Shown: positions 15,098-25,157, counted from the stretch's first letter. The stretch is DNA of 64,000 nucleotides from Bacteroidales bacterium (GCA_017619675.1 JAFZRX010000009.1:1-64000), one strand, 5' to 3'. Notes: generated from the letters alone by a model not told the origin. Program-made: numbers and translations.

Positions 15098-16582
15098 TTA
15101 CTCCTTGTTATTGATTACTTCGTCGGAACGTTCCTCCATGCCGTCGAACAATGTTTCCTGGAATTCACCTATCTTCTTGAGCCAGTTTGGCACCTTGATA
15201 TTAATGTCCTTGCGCTCCTTCGGCGGTTTTGGCGGCTTCACCTTGGTTATCTTCTCCCTCTTGGGTTTCTTTACCTCGGCCTTCTTCTCCTTTTCCTGTG
15301 CGGGAGCCTCGGGTCCGGTTTCCTCCTCGGAGGTTTCAACAGGGAAGAGTTCCTCCTTCTGCTGCGGCGGGGCCATCTCCACCTCTATGGTCTCCGGGAT
15401 TTCCGCGCAGTTTATGTGAGGATGCTTGCGGGCCTCCATGATGAGGCCGGTGCAGGTGGTTGCGGCGGGGGAGTTGAGGCCCTCGCATCCGGTGGTGAAG
15501 AAGCGCCTGGGCGCCCCTATCCTCACTGAATAGCCCGAAAGGTCCTTCAGGAGGTTGGCGGTGTTCACCAGTTCGCAGCCGCCGCCTGTCAGGACCACCC
15601 CGCTGCGCAGGTTGTCCGCCAGGCCGCTCTTCTGGATATGCCAGAGCACGGCTTCCAGGATCTCCTTCTGACGGGCGGTGATAATCTCTGACAAGTACTT
15701 GATGCTCAGGTTCTTGGGAGGGATGTCATCGCCGCAGTCAACCTGGAGGATCTTGTCCGAAAGGCTCTGCAGCTTGTCAGGAAGGCATGCGCCGAACGCC
15801 AGCTTGATGTTCTCCGAAAGGTTCTGCGAGAAGCCGCTCTCATAGCGTATGTCATCCGTGATGGATTTGCCTCCGAAGGGGATTGCACCGTAGTACCGTA
15901 GCACGCCCTTGTGGTAAACTGTGACGGAGGTTACTCCGGCGCCCATGTTGATCAGGGCCACTCCGTTCTCCATCTCGTTCATGGTCAGGACGGCCTTGCC
16001 TTCAACCTCCGGTCCGAAGTATTTGTCCGATATGGCTATCTGCGCCATGTTGCAGGCGGCGTCAATATAGTCCGACGTACGCTTGCTTCCAATGAACAGC
16101 TTATAGTTGCCGCACAGCTTGGCGCTTATCATTCCCACCACGTCGTCCTCACGGGCGTTGATGAACTCCTCCGTGGAGAACGACTGTACCACGGCCCCGT
16201 ATATCATCTGGGTGGCGGCGTTGTCCAGAGGGTAACTGTCCAGCGACACGTTCTTGAGACTGTCCAGTTCCTCGTCCGATATGCTGCTGGTGGGGTCTGT
16301 CCTGGGCAGTTCGCCGGTGGCCAGTTCCTGCTTCACGCCGTACTTGGGATAGTTGGTCACTATCTGGTGGATGTGGATCTTAAGTTCGGCCTCCGCCCTG
16401 TCAAGCAGTTCCCTTATCTTGCCGCCGCAGCGCTGCGGATTGAATACGGAGCCAGTGCGGACGCCCTCCGACGGGGTGCTGTCATAATAAATGATCTGGG
16501 TGTTGTCTCCCTGCACCAGGGCCACCCCCAGACTGATCCTGGATGAACCCAGGTCTATAGCCGCGATATATCTCTCGTCCAT
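15098..16582 (-). CDS. ftsA: Cell division protein FtsA
   Basis: 494 residues, longer than the roughly 420 of E. coli FtsA. Actin-like core: YIAAIDLGSSRISLGVA (phosphate 1), NMGAGVTSVTVYHKGVLR (phosphate 2), GVVLTGGGCELVN (adenosine motif). The extra length is a disordered tail after about residue 395, rich in Glu, Pro and Lys (EETGPEAPAQEKEKKAEVKK), ending with an amphipathic helix VPNWLKKIGEFQETLFDG that should bind the membrane. Anchors FtsZ to the membrane and recruits later division proteins. Confidence 0.96.
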   Translation of the reverse strand: MDERYIAAIDLGSSRISLGVALVQGDNTQIIYYDSTPSEGVRTGSVFNPQRCGGKIRELLDRAEAELKIHIHQIVTNYPKYGVKQELATGELPRTDPTSSISDEELDSLKNVSLDSYPLDNAATQMIYGAVVQSFSTEEFINAREDDVVGMISAKLCGNYKLFIGSKRTSDYIDAACNMAQIAISDKYFGPEVEGKAVLTMNEMENGVALINMGAGVTSVTVYHKGVLRYYGAIPFGGKSITDDIRYESGFSQNLSENIKLAFGACLPDKLQSLSDKILQVDCGDDIPPKNLSIKYLSEIITARQKEILEAVLWHIQKSGLADNLRSGVVLTGGGCELVNTANLLKDLSGYSVRIGAPRRFFTTGCEGLNSPAATTCTGLIMEARKHPHINCAEIPETIEVEMAPPQQKEELFPVETSEEETGPEAPAQEKEKKAEVKKPKREKITKVKPPKPPKERKDINIKVPNWLKKIGEFQETLFDGMEERSDEVINNKE

Positions 16583-16589
16583 ATTGAGT

Positions 16590-17357
16590 TTATTTGCAAA
16601 TAATCTGTCCTTTATATTTAACGTTTACGCTCGTGTACTGCTTTTCTCCCGGCTTTATGTACTGGTAGTACTTCTCTATGCGGGAGAATTTTGCCGGGGC
16701 TTCGTCCGGGCTTCCGAAGATGAACTTCTCGTCACCCTCCCTGGGTACAAGGATTATGTCCGAGTTCTCGTCCACGTGGATCTGGACTATGTTCTCCTCC
16801 CAGATGGGGTTGGCCTGCATGTATTCCACCATCTCCTGGACGCCGCGCAGCCAGGCGGCTTCCTTCTCGTTGCGGGCCTCTCCCTTGTATCCCGGGCTGA
16901 CCTGCACGGGGATGTATCCGTCAATGACAGGCACCAGGGAAGTGTAGTTGTCCTGCAGCGGGAATATGGAGCCGCGGTCGTCTATGTAGAAACCGCCGTT
17001 GGGCCCCTGGAAACGCAGGATAGGTTCCCTCTGCCATATCCGGGCGTGGAGCTTGCCGTCTCCGGTGGAGTAGACCTCGCTCCTGAGCACGGCGCTCTGC
17101 TGGTTGAGCATGTTCTCTATGCCGTTCAGGTCCAGGCTGTCCAGCCTGCGGCCTATGTAGTTCCCCGCATACCGGTTTATGTAGCCTTTGATGTCGTCTT
17201 CGGTCACAAAGTTGAAGTCGTCGCTGAACTCTACGGCCACGCCGTCGCAGGTGCGCTGGAAACGGGCCTTGCGGCTCAGCAGGCCCAGCAGCACGAACGC
17301 GGCGGCCAGGACCGCGATCCCGGCTATGCGCAGTATGTTCAGCAGCGGTCGTTTCAT
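16590..17357 (-). CDS. ftsQ: Cell division protein FtsQ
   Basis: 255 residues. Short cytoplasmic tail, one membrane segment (LLNILRIAGIAVLAAAFVLL), then a POTRA-like and beta domain with FVTEDDIKGYINRYAG and IWQREPILRFQGPNGGFYID, as in Bacteroidetes FtsQ. Acts in the periplasm as a scaffold with FtsL for the septal synthase FtsW/FtsI. Its ATG overlaps the stop of murC (17354-17357). Confidence 0.9.
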   Translation of the reverse strand: MKRPLLNILRIAGIAVLAAAFVLLGLLSRKARFQRTCDGVAVEFSDDFNFVTEDDIKGYINRYAGNYIGRRLDSLDLNGIENMLNQQSAVLRSEVYSTGDGKLHARIWQREPILRFQGPNGGFYIDDRGSIFPLQDNYTSLVPVIDGYIPVQVSPGYKGEARNEKEAAWLRGVQEMVEYMQANPIWEENIVQIHVDENSDIILVPREGDEKFIFGSPDEAPAKFSRIEKYYQYIKPGEKQYTSVNVKYKGQIICK

Positions 17358-18700
17358 CTCTGTTCAAGCATTTCCGTTATGGGTTCCACAAATCTGTCTA
17401 TGTCCCCGGCGCCAAAGGTGGCCAGCACGTCAAGGTCCCTGCCGGCAAGGTAGTCCATCAGTTCTTCCTTGTGCATCATCCTCTTGGGACAGGTCACATC
17501 CTTGAATATGATTTCCGAGGTGACTCCTTCTATGGGTTCCTCGCGGGCGGGGTAGATGTCCAGCAGTATCAGTTCGTCCAGCAGGCTCAGGGAGTTGGCG
17601 AATCCTACGGCAAGGTCCCTGGTGCGGGTGTAAAGGTGCGGCTGGAAAATGCCCGTGACGGTCCTGGAAGGGAATATCTGCTTCAGGGAGGAAATGGCCG
17701 TGGCCAGTTCCGCCGGATGGTGTGCGTAGTCGTCAATGTATGTGAGCCCCGGACGGTTCACGTGTACGTCCAGCCTGCGGCGGACGCCCACGAAACTCTC
17801 CGCGGCGGCGTGGATGCTCTCCGGCTCCGTGCCGTGGAGCAGGCATATGGCCGACGCGGCCACGCAGTTCTCCACGTTAACCCAGCCCAGGGTTCCAAGC
17901 CTGATGTCCTTGATGACTCCGCCAGGATGGTTGAGGTCGAATATGAAGTGGCCGTCCGGCTGGAGCCGTATGTCTGATGCGTAGAAATCCGCCTGGGGGT
18001 TGTCCAGGCTGTATGTGTACAGTTTTGCGGGGGTGTCGGATGCCTCCAGCGGAAGGCCTATCTTCTTTATCACGGCCCCGCTTGCCTGGGATGCGAAGTT
18101 GCGGAAGGCCTCCTGCACGTGCTCCAGGTCTCCATATATGTCCAGATGGTCCGCGTCCATTGCGGTGACCACCGCTATTTCAGGGTGCAGCTGCAGGAAA
18201 CTGCGGTCGAACTCATCGGCTTCAGCCACCACGACGTTGTTGGCGCTCATCAGCAGGTTGGTGCCGTAGTTCTTGGAGATGCCTCCCAGGAACGCGGAGC
18301 AGCCCTCGCCGCTCTGGGTGAGGATGTGGGCTGCGAGCGTGCTGGTGGTGGTTTTGCCGTGGGTTCCGGAAACGGCCAGGCAGACCTGTCCGTCCGTTAT
18401 CTCGCCCAGCATGCGGGAACGCTTCACAACCTTATAGCCTTTCTCGCGGACTGTCACCAGTTCCTTGAGGTCCTCCGGGATTGCGGGGGTATAGACCACC
18501 AGCGTATCGTCAACGTCTGCCGGAATCATCTCCGGGGAGTCCGTATAGTGTACGCCTATGCCTTCCGCGCACAGTTTGCGCGTAAGTTCGGTCTCCGTAC
18601 GGTCGTAACCGCTCACATTGAGCCCTTTGAACTTGTAGTACCTGGCTATGGCGCTCATGCCAATACCGCCAATACCAATGAAATATATATTGCTGTACAT
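17354..18700 (-). CDS. murC: UDP-N-acetylmuramate--L-alanine ligase MurC
   Basis: 448 residues. N-terminal UDP-binding Rossmann domain (YFIGIGGIGMSAIARYYK), ATP site AVSGTHGKTTTSTLAAHIL, central EADEFDRSFLQLHPE, and C-terminal IDDYAHHPAELATAI. Adds L-Ala to UDP-MurNAc, the first step of stem peptide assembly. One-base overlap with murG at 18700. Confidence 0.97.
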   Translation of the reverse strand: MYSNIYFIGIGGIGMSAIARYYKFKGLNVSGYDRTETELTRKLCAEGIGVHYTDSPEMIPADVDDTLVVYTPAIPEDLKELVTVREKGYKVVKRSRMLGEITDGQVCLAVSGTHGKTTTSTLAAHILTQSGEGCSAFLGGISKNYGTNLLMSANNVVVAEADEFDRSFLQLHPEIAVVTAMDADHLDIYGDLEHVQEAFRNFASQASGAVIKKIGLPLEASDTPAKLYTYSLDNPQADFYASDIRLQPDGHFIFDLNHPGGVIKDIRLGTLGWVNVENCVAASAICLLHGTEPESIHAAAESFVGVRRRLDVHVNRPGLTYIDDYAHHPAELATAISSLKQIFPSRTVTGIFQPHLYTRTRDLAVGFANSLSLLDELILLDIYPAREEPIEGVTSEIIFKDVTCPKRMMHKEELMDYLAGRDLDVLATFGAGDIDRFVEPITEMLEQR

Positions 18701-19830
18701 TATATCAGTTTATATGCTTCGTCAACTATCACCGAGCCGGCGTCCATCTTTGCCAGCTTTGCTATGTTCGTCTCCATTGACTGGATCTTTTCAGGGTCGT
18801 CAAGCAGTTTCAGGGCAACGCCCATGAGTTTTTCCACTGCTTCGGAGTCCTTCACCAGGATTCCGGCGTCCTTTCGCACAAGTGCCATCGCGTTATGTGT
18901 CTGATGGTCCTCAGCCACATTGGGCGAAGGCACCAGCACGGCCGCCTTGCGCGCGGCGCACAGCTCTGAGATGGAGCTTGCGCCGGAGCGTGAGATGACC
19001 ACGTCCGCCATGGCGTACGCCAGTGCCATCCTGGCTATGAAATCGGAATAATGGATGTTGGGGAAGTCCTCCTTGCGTGATTCCATGAACGCGTCTATGG
19101 AATCCTTGTAGTACTTGCCGCACTGCCACAGCACCTCCACGTCCTCTCCTCCGGGGCAGCCGTCGGAGATCCATTTCTTCATGGCGTTGTTCAGGGTGCC
19201 GCTTCCGAGGCTTCCTCCCACTATCAGCAGATGCTTCTTGTCAGGATCCATGCCGTAGAACTCGATGCCTTCCGCCTTCATCTGGGGCGTGCAGGGAACT
19301 ATGAGCTTGCGGATAGGATTGCCCGTAAGGATTATCTTGTCGGCAGGGAAGAATTTCTCCATGCCCTCGTAGGCCACGCATATCTTGTCCACCCTGCGGC
19401 CCAGCATCTTGTTGGTGAGGCCGGCAAAGCCGTTCTGCTCCTGGATAAGGGTGGGAATCTTCATTTCAGTTGCCGCGAACAGCAGGGGAGCGCTGGCGTA
19501 TCCGCCAACTCCTACCGCTATGTCCGGCTTGAATTCCTTGATTATGCGGCGGGCTTTCCGTATGCTGTTAACAAAGCGGAAAGGAAGCTTCATGTTCTCC
19601 ACTATGTTCTTCAGGTTCCTCTTGCGCTGCAGCCCGGCCACCTTGAGGCCCACGATCTTGAATCCCGCGGCGGGCACCTTCTCCATCTCCATCCTGCCCT
19701 CGGCCCCCACGAAAAGGATTTCAGACTCCGGGTTCACTTCCTTGAACCTGGACGCGATTGATATGGCAGGGAAGATGTGGCCTCCCGTGCCTCCGCCGCT
19801 GATAATTACTCTTACCGGTTTGTAATCCAT
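18700..19830 (-). CDS. murG: Lipid II synthase MurG (GlcNAc transferase)
   Basis: 376 residues, GT28 family. N-terminal ISGGGTGGHIFPAISIASRF, the membrane-associated IVGLKVAGLQRKR region, GGYASAPLLFAA, and the UDP-GlcNAc site (SRSGASSISELCAARKAAVL). Transfers GlcNAc to lipid I at the inner face of the membrane. Lies between ftsW and murC in the canonical order. Confidence 0.97.
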   Translation of the reverse strand: MDYKPVRVIISGGGTGGHIFPAISIASRFKEVNPESEILFVGAEGRMEMEKVPAAGFKIVGLKVAGLQRKRNLKNIVENMKLPFRFVNSIRKARRIIKEFKPDIAVGVGGYASAPLLFAATEMKIPTLIQEQNGFAGLTNKMLGRRVDKICVAYEGMEKFFPADKIILTGNPIRKLIVPCTPQMKAEGIEFYGMDPDKKHLLIVGGSLGSGTLNNAMKKWISDGCPGGEDVEVLWQCGKYYKDSIDAFMESRKEDFPNIHYSDFIARMALAYAMADVVISRSGASSISELCAARKAAVLVPSPNVAEDHQTHNAMALVRKDAGILVKDSEAVEKLMGVALKLLDDPEKIQSMETNIAKLAKMDAGSVIVDEAYKLI

Positions 19831-19836
19831 AGTTTT

Positions 19837-21240
19837 CTATATGTCCATTGAGTCTAGCTGGTCAAGGTCGTTCAGGGAGTTGCGCAGTTCGTCCTGGGTG
19901 TCTTCCTGAAGTTCTATGAGCGGAGCCGCCTCAAGCCTTTCTTTCTCTACGTTCTTCTCCGCCATCCTGCTTATGGACAGGATGATTCCGAACGCTATGC
20001 TGAAGCACACGAAGGCGGAGGTTCCGTAACTGATCAGCGGCAGGGTCTGTCCGGTAAGGACGCCTATGTCGCAGTTGACCGTAATGTGCATCATGGCCTG
20101 GGCGGTGATCAGCATGCACAGGCCCGCCACGGCGCACTTTGCAAAGTGGTCGTTGCAGTTCCTGGCGATGATGGATCCCCTCGCCAACAGGCTCAGATAC
20201 AGGATGAATATCATCAATCCTCCGAACAGGAGGCCGTATTCCTCAATTATGAAACTGAATATGTAGTCCTCGTAAATGACTGGGACCTTGTATTTCTGGG
20301 TACTGTTCCCCGGACCCTTGCCGAACAGTCCGCCTTCCTTGATGGCTATCTTGGCGCCGTAAGGCTGGCGGATGCGGTCCAGGGCGGTCTGGTACTCCTT
20401 GGAGCCCTTGTCCGCGGTGCGTATGATCTCCTCGTAGTCGATGGATTTGTCCAGCACGCGGCTTACGCCCGTGCCGATGCGCCTGAACAGCACCTTGGCG
20501 TCGGGGTCGTTGTGCTGCAGTCCGCTGCTGAGCTTGTACAAGCCGAAGCAGCCTGCAAGCATGACCCCGCAGAACAGGCCCGTGGCCACTATGTGGAAGA
20601 AGTTGATCCTTCCAAGAAGCATGGTAAGGAACATTATTCCGGCCAGGAACAGCGCGCTGGAGTTGCTGGCGGGCAGGGATGCCACCACAATTATCAGGGA
20701 AGGAAGAATGACGCAGATTATCTCTTGCCATATCTTGTTCCCCAGGAACTCCAGACGGTTTATGTTGGACAGTTTGTCAAGCAGTTTGAACTCTCCGTTC
20801 TGGAGGCGGTCTATGGCCCATGCCAGATACATTACCATAGCGACCTTCACTACCTCCAGGACATGTACCTGCAGGCCGAACACCTTTATGACGCGCCATG
20901 CGTCATTTATGCTTGCGGCTGATATCAGGGGCAGTTTTATGTGCAGGTCCACAAAGGCGAGCAGCGCCAGCGAAAGCGCGAAGCCCCACCTTGCCAGGGC
21001 CTTGAACAGTTTGATGGAGTTGACCCTGTAGCAGAGGAAGACGAAGAACAGGCCTATGGCAATGGTTATCACCTGGTCCTTCACGATGTCCAGGCGGGTG
21101 TTGGAGGCGGTGGCCAGCTGGGAGGTGGCGGAGAACAGGCTCACCAGGGAGATCATGCAAAGGAAGAGCATGATTGTCCAGACCACCTTGTCTCCACCCA
21201 GGCGGTCGATGAATGTCGTCTTTCCCTTGCTCTTTGCCAT
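19837..21240 (-). CDS. ftsW: SEDS-family peptidoglycan glycosyltransferase FtsW
   Basis: 467 residues with about ten membrane segments (for example VVWTIMLFLCMISLVSLFS, QVITIAIGLFFVFLCYRV). The C-terminal SEDS signature appears as GVLTGQTLPLISYGTSAFVC, and YIFSFIIEEYGLLFGG is typical. Polymerises lipid II into septal glycan together with FtsI. A cytoplasmic tail of about 50 charged residues follows the last membrane helix. Context supports FtsW rather than RodA. Confidence 0.96.
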   Translation of the reverse strand: MAKSKGKTTFIDRLGGDKVVWTIMLFLCMISLVSLFSATSQLATASNTRLDIVKDQVITIAIGLFFVFLCYRVNSIKLFKALARWGFALSLALLAFVDLHIKLPLISAASINDAWRVIKVFGLQVHVLEVVKVAMVMYLAWAIDRLQNGEFKLLDKLSNINRLEFLGNKIWQEIICVILPSLIIVVASLPASNSSALFLAGIMFLTMLLGRINFFHIVATGLFCGVMLAGCFGLYKLSSGLQHNDPDAKVLFRRIGTGVSRVLDKSIDYEEIIRTADKGSKEYQTALDRIRQPYGAKIAIKEGGLFGKGPGNSTQKYKVPVIYEDYIFSFIIEEYGLLFGGLMIFILYLSLLARGSIIARNCNDHFAKCAVAGLCMLITAQAMMHITVNCDIGVLTGQTLPLISYGTSAFVCFSIAFGIILSISRMAEKNVEKERLEAAPLIELQEDTQDELRNSLNDLDQLDSMDI

Positions 21241-21243
21241 TTT

Positions 21244-22584
21244 TTACAGGTTCCTTACTGCTTGCTTGAATTTCTCCCCGCGGTCCTCATAGTTCTTGAA
21301 AAGGTCGAAGCTGGCGCAGCAGGGGCTCAGCAGGACAACGTCTCCCGCCTGTGCGAACTTGCTCGCAACCTTAACGGCCTCCTCCGCGGAGTGGGTGTCG
21401 GCCATGTTGTCCTTGCCCACTATGCCCTCGAAGGCGGCGTGTATCTTGGCGTTGTCTATGCCAAGGCAGACAATCGCCTTCACTTTCTCCTTTACCAGAT
21501 CATTGAGTATACTGTAGTCGTTGCCCTTGTCAGTGCCTCCCACAATCCATACCACAGGCTTCTTCTGGCATTCCAGGGCATACCACGCTGAATCTATGTT
21601 GGTGGCCTTGGAGTCGTTTATATAAAGTACGTCCTTGATGCTCAGGACAGGCTCCAGCCTGTGCTCTATGGGAGCGAAGGTGGCCAGGCTGTTGCGGATC
21701 ACGTCGTTCTCGATGTCCATGGCCTTGGCGGCAAGGGCCGCCGCCATCGAATTGTAGACGTTGTGCTTGCCGCCAAGGGCCAGCTCCTCAAGGAAGATCT
21801 CGCTCTCGTCCTGTTCGTAGCGTACAACTATCCTGTCGTCGCGCAGGAAGGCTCCCTGCTGCACCTCGCGCTCCTGGGTAAAGGGCAGCATCTTGGTCTG
21901 GAGGATGATCTTGTCCAGGTGGGCTATGGTGATGGCGTCGTCGGAATCAAAGATGAAGCAATCCTCCGGACGCAGGTTGCGCGTGATGCGGAACTTTGCC
22001 CTGACGTAGTTCTCCATGTTGTGGTCGTAGCGGTCAAGGTGGTCAGGAGTGATGTTGGTGATAATCGCAATATCCGGACGGAAGTCATAAACGTTGTCCA
22101 ACTGGAAACTGCTGATTTCCAGTACGTAATAATCGTAGTGTTCAGTTGCCACCTGATAGGCGTAGCTCTTGCCTATGTTGCCTCCCAGGCCCACGTTGAG
22201 GCCCGCCTGCTGGAGCAGGTAATATATGAGGGAAGTGGTGGTGGTCTTGCCGTTGGATCCGGTTATGCATATCTTCTTTGCCGTATCGTAGCGTCCGGCA
22301 AATTCAATCTCCGATACTATGTGGGTTCCCTGGGCCTCCAGTTTCACGATCATGGGGGCGGTCAGGGGGATGCCGGGGCTCTTGATCACCTCGTCGGCGT
22401 TCAGGATGAGGGACTCGGTGTGGCCCCCTTCCTCGAACGGGATGTCCCATTTGCGCAATTCCGCGGCATACTCTTCCTTTATCTTCCCGTTGTCTGACAG
22501 GAAGACATCAAATCCTTTAACTTTAGCCAGTACTGCGGCTCCAACGCCGCTCTCGGCACCTCCTAATACAACTACTCTTGACAT
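21244..22584 (-). CDS. murD: UDP-N-acetylmuramoylalanine--D-glutamate ligase MurD
   Basis: 446 residues. N-terminal VVVLGGAESGVGAAVLAKV, ATP motif CITGSNGKTTTTSLIYYLL, NITPDHLDRYDHNMENYV (Mur ligase central motif) and C-terminal YINDSKATNIDSAWYAL. Adds D-Glu to UDP-MurNAc-L-Ala. Three bases separate it from the ftsW start. Confidence 0.97.
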   Translation of the reverse strand: MSRVVVLGGAESGVGAAVLAKVKGFDVFLSDNGKIKEEYAAELRKWDIPFEEGGHTESLILNADEVIKSPGIPLTAPMIVKLEAQGTHIVSEIEFAGRYDTAKKICITGSNGKTTTTSLIYYLLQQAGLNVGLGGNIGKSYAYQVATEHYDYYVLEISSFQLDNVYDFRPDIAIITNITPDHLDRYDHNMENYVRAKFRITRNLRPEDCFIFDSDDAITIAHLDKIILQTKMLPFTQEREVQQGAFLRDDRIVVRYEQDESEIFLEELALGGKHNVYNSMAAALAAKAMDIENDVIRNSLATFAPIEHRLEPVLSIKDVLYINDSKATNIDSAWYALECQKKPVVWIVGGTDKGNDYSILNDLVKEKVKAIVCLGIDNAKIHAAFEGIVGKDNMADTHSAEEAVKVASKFAQAGDVVLLSPCCASFDLFKNYEDRGEKFKQAVRNL

Positions 22585-22589
22585 AAATG

Positions 22590-23741
22590 TTATCTAAGTT
22601 TCAGCAACGCCAATGTCGATACCGCCAGTATGATCCCTACAATCCAGAATCTGCTGACAATCTTTGGTTCAGGCAATCCTTTTTTCTGGTAATGGTGGTG
22701 GATGGGGGCCATCAGGAAGTACCTGCGCCCTTCTCCGTATTTCTTCTTCGTGCGGCGGAAATATGTCCTCTGGATAATCACGGAGGCGCTTTCCACCACG
22801 AATATTCCGCAAAGCAGCGGGAGCAGCAGTTCCTTGCGGATAAGCACCGCGCTCACGCCTATGATTCCTCCTATGGTAAGGCTTCCGGTGTCGCCCATGA
22901 ACACCTGCGCCGGGAATGAATTGTACCATAGGAATCCCATCAGGGCCCCCACGAAGGCCGCCATGAAGATGGCAACCTCTCCCGCTCCAGGCAGGTACAT
23001 TATGTTCAGGTAGGCGGTGTCAATCACGTTGCCGCTGAGCCAGGCCAGGACGCCTATGACCACGCCAACTATGGCGGTGGTCCCGGCGGCCAGGCCGTCC
23101 ATGCCGTCAGTGAGGTTGGTTCCGTTGGAGCAGGCCACTGTCACAATCACTATCATTATCACGTATATTGCCCAGGTGCAGTACACTCCCAACTGGCCCT
23201 TGAAGGGGGAGAGCCAGGAGTAGTCGAACTCGTGGGCCTTGACGAAAGGTATGGTGGTGACCAGCTTGTCCGAAAGTATTCCGGGATGCACGCACATGAT
23301 GAACGCTACTATGAATCCCAGGGTTATCTGGCCTATGAGTTTCTTGCGCTCGCTCAGGCCGTTCTTGTCCTTCTTGAATACCTTTATATAGTCATCCGCG
23401 AAGCCCAGCGCGCCGCACCAAACGGTGGTGAGGATGAGCAGCAGGTTGTAGATGTTGGTGAGGTCACCCACCAGCAGTACGGAGGCCAGGACTGATACAA
23501 TTATTATTATTCCACCCATGGTGGGGGTGCCTTTCTTTTCCATCTGGCCCTGCAGGCCAAGGTCGCGGATGGTTTCTCCAATCTGATGTTTCTGAAGGCT
23601 CCTGATAATCTTCTTTCCGGCGAAGAGCGCAACCAGCAGGCTTATCATGCTGGCAAGGATGGCCCTGAAGGTCAGGTAGTTCATCAGCCTGTTGCCCGGG
23701 AAGTCGTAATCTTGAAGGAGTTGGAAAAGATGGTAGATCAT
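22590..23741 (-). CDS. mraY: Phospho-N-acetylmuramoyl-pentapeptide-transferase MraY
   Basis: 383 residues, a ten-helix membrane enzyme. Motifs: KKGTPTMGGIIII, the Asp pair in LGFADDYIKV, NLTDGMDGLAAG, and the C-terminal MAPIHHHYQKKG. Makes lipid I from UDP-MurNAc-pentapeptide and undecaprenyl phosphate. In this genome murF is not adjacent, as is usual in Bacteroidetes. Confidence 0.98.
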   Translation of the reverse strand: MIYHLFQLLQDYDFPGNRLMNYLTFRAILASMISLLVALFAGKKIIRSLQKHQIGETIRDLGLQGQMEKKGTPTMGGIIIIVSVLASVLLVGDLTNIYNLLLILTTVWCGALGFADDYIKVFKKDKNGLSERKKLIGQITLGFIVAFIMCVHPGILSDKLVTTIPFVKAHEFDYSWLSPFKGQLGVYCTWAIYVIMIVIVTVACSNGTNLTDGMDGLAAGTTAIVGVVIGVLAWLSGNVIDTAYLNIMYLPGAGEVAIFMAAFVGALMGFLWYNSFPAQVFMGDTGSLTIGGIIGVSAVLIRKELLLPLLCGIFVVESASVIIQRTYFRRTKKKYGEGRRYFLMAPIHHHYQKKGLPEPKIVSRFWIVGIILAVSTLALLKLR

Positions 23742-23750
23742 AAGTGCGGT

Positions 23751-25157
23751 TTAGTTTAGCATAGTCTTGAACACTTCTGAGACCACTTCTCTCTCGTCAA
23801 AGTGGCGGTGTTCGGTTCCAATTATCTGATATGTCTCGTGCCCCTTTCCCGCAAGCAGGATGGTGGCTCCGTCGTTAGCGGTTATTATGGCCGTGCGGAT
23901 GGCCTCGCGCCTGTCGGCAATGAAGATTGCCTTGCAAAGGCCTTCGCCCCCGAAGCCCTTGCGGATATCCTCCAGGATGTCCTCCGTGCGCTCCGTGCGG
24001 CTGTTGTCTGATGTCACTATTATCCTGTCCGCAAAGGCCTCGGCTACCTTGGCCATTTCAGGACGCTTGGTGCGGTCGCGGTCGCCTCCGCAGCCAAACA
24101 GGCAGACAAGCTGCTTCTTGGGTGCTATCTCCCTCAGGGTCTTGAGGACGTTCTCCATGGCGTCCGGGGTGTGGGCGTAGTCAATGACTACTGATATATC
24201 GCGCGGCCCGCGCAGGTTCTCCAGGCGGCCGGGAGCGGACTCCAGCTTGCTGAGGGCAAGCAGGGTCTCCTCCTTGCCGGCGCCCAGGCACCTGGCTGCG
24301 GAATATATGGCAAGGACGTTATATGCGTTATGCTGGCCAATGAGGCGGGTCCAGGTCTCGGTCCCGTCAATCTTAAGGAGCATTCCCTCGAAACTTTCCT
24401 CCAGGATGCGGCAGGTGTGGTCTGCCATGTTGCGGCAGGAGTAGGTAACCACCTTGGCTGCGGTGTTCTGCACCATGACCATTCCGTTGCGGTCGTCTAT
24501 GTTTATGAGTGCGTAGGCGTCTTTAGGCAGGGAATCAAAGAAGAGTTTCTTGCACCTGAGGTACTCCGCGAAGGTGCCGTGGTAGTCCAGGTGGTCGTGG
24601 GTCAGGTTGGAGAAGATTCCAACCTTGTACTTGAGCCCTGCAACCCTTTCCTGCTCCACTCCAATGGAACTTACCTCCATGAAGCAGTATTCGCATCCCT
24701 GGTCGTTCATCTCCTTGAGGAGACGGTTAATGGTAATGGGGTCGGCAGTGGTGTTCTCCGTCTCGCTGCGATTGCGTCCAACGTAGTTGGCAATGGTGGA
24801 AAGCAGTCCGCAGTTGTATCCCAGGCCCATGAACAGGTTGTACAGCAGGGTCACCGTGGTGGTTTTTCCGTTGGTTCCCGTGATTCCCACGAGGGAAAGT
24901 TTCTCTGACGGATGGCCGTAGAAATTGGCGGCGCACAGGGCAAGGTCCCTGCGGCTGGCGGAAACTATGGCGCTTGCTCCCGCGGCGCGTGCGGCGTCAA
25001 TGTAGTCATGACCGTCGCGGTCATGACCCTTGACGGCGAAGAACGCCGCTCCCGCAGCCGCCTTCCGCGAATCGCTTACTATTGCGTCAATCTCTGTTTC
25101 AGGCGTGCCGTAAAGTGTCTTGGCATCCGTGCCTTTTATAATGTCCTGAAGTCTCAT
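23751..25157 (-). CDS. murE: UDP-MurNAc-tripeptide synthetase MurE
   Basis: 468 residues from ATG 25157, which overlaps the TGA of ftsI (ATGA); the frame is open upstream to 25229 but that part lies in ftsI. ATP site LVGITGTNGKTTTVTLL, LTHDHLDYHGTFAEYLRCK, and the diaminopimelate-selecting region VTSDNSRTERTEDIL. The usual meso-DAP motif is DNPR; here Pro is Ser but the selective Arg is kept, so DAP rather than Lys is expected. Confidence 0.96.
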   Translation of the reverse strand: MRLQDIIKGTDAKTLYGTPETEIDAIVSDSRKAAAGAAFFAVKGHDRDGHDYIDAARAAGASAIVSASRRDLALCAANFYGHPSEKLSLVGITGTNGKTTTVTLLYNLFMGLGYNCGLLSTIANYVGRNRSETENTTADPITINRLLKEMNDQGCEYCFMEVSSIGVEQERVAGLKYKVGIFSNLTHDHLDYHGTFAEYLRCKKLFFDSLPKDAYALINIDDRNGMVMVQNTAAKVVTYSCRNMADHTCRILEESFEGMLLKIDGTETWTRLIGQHNAYNVLAIYSAARCLGAGKEETLLALSKLESAPGRLENLRGPRDISVVIDYAHTPDAMENVLKTLREIAPKKQLVCLFGCGGDRDRTKRPEMAKVAEAFADRIIVTSDNSRTERTEDILEDIRKGFGGEGLCKAIFIADRREAIRTAIITANDGATILLAGKGHETYQIIGTEHRHFDEREVVSEVFKTMLN

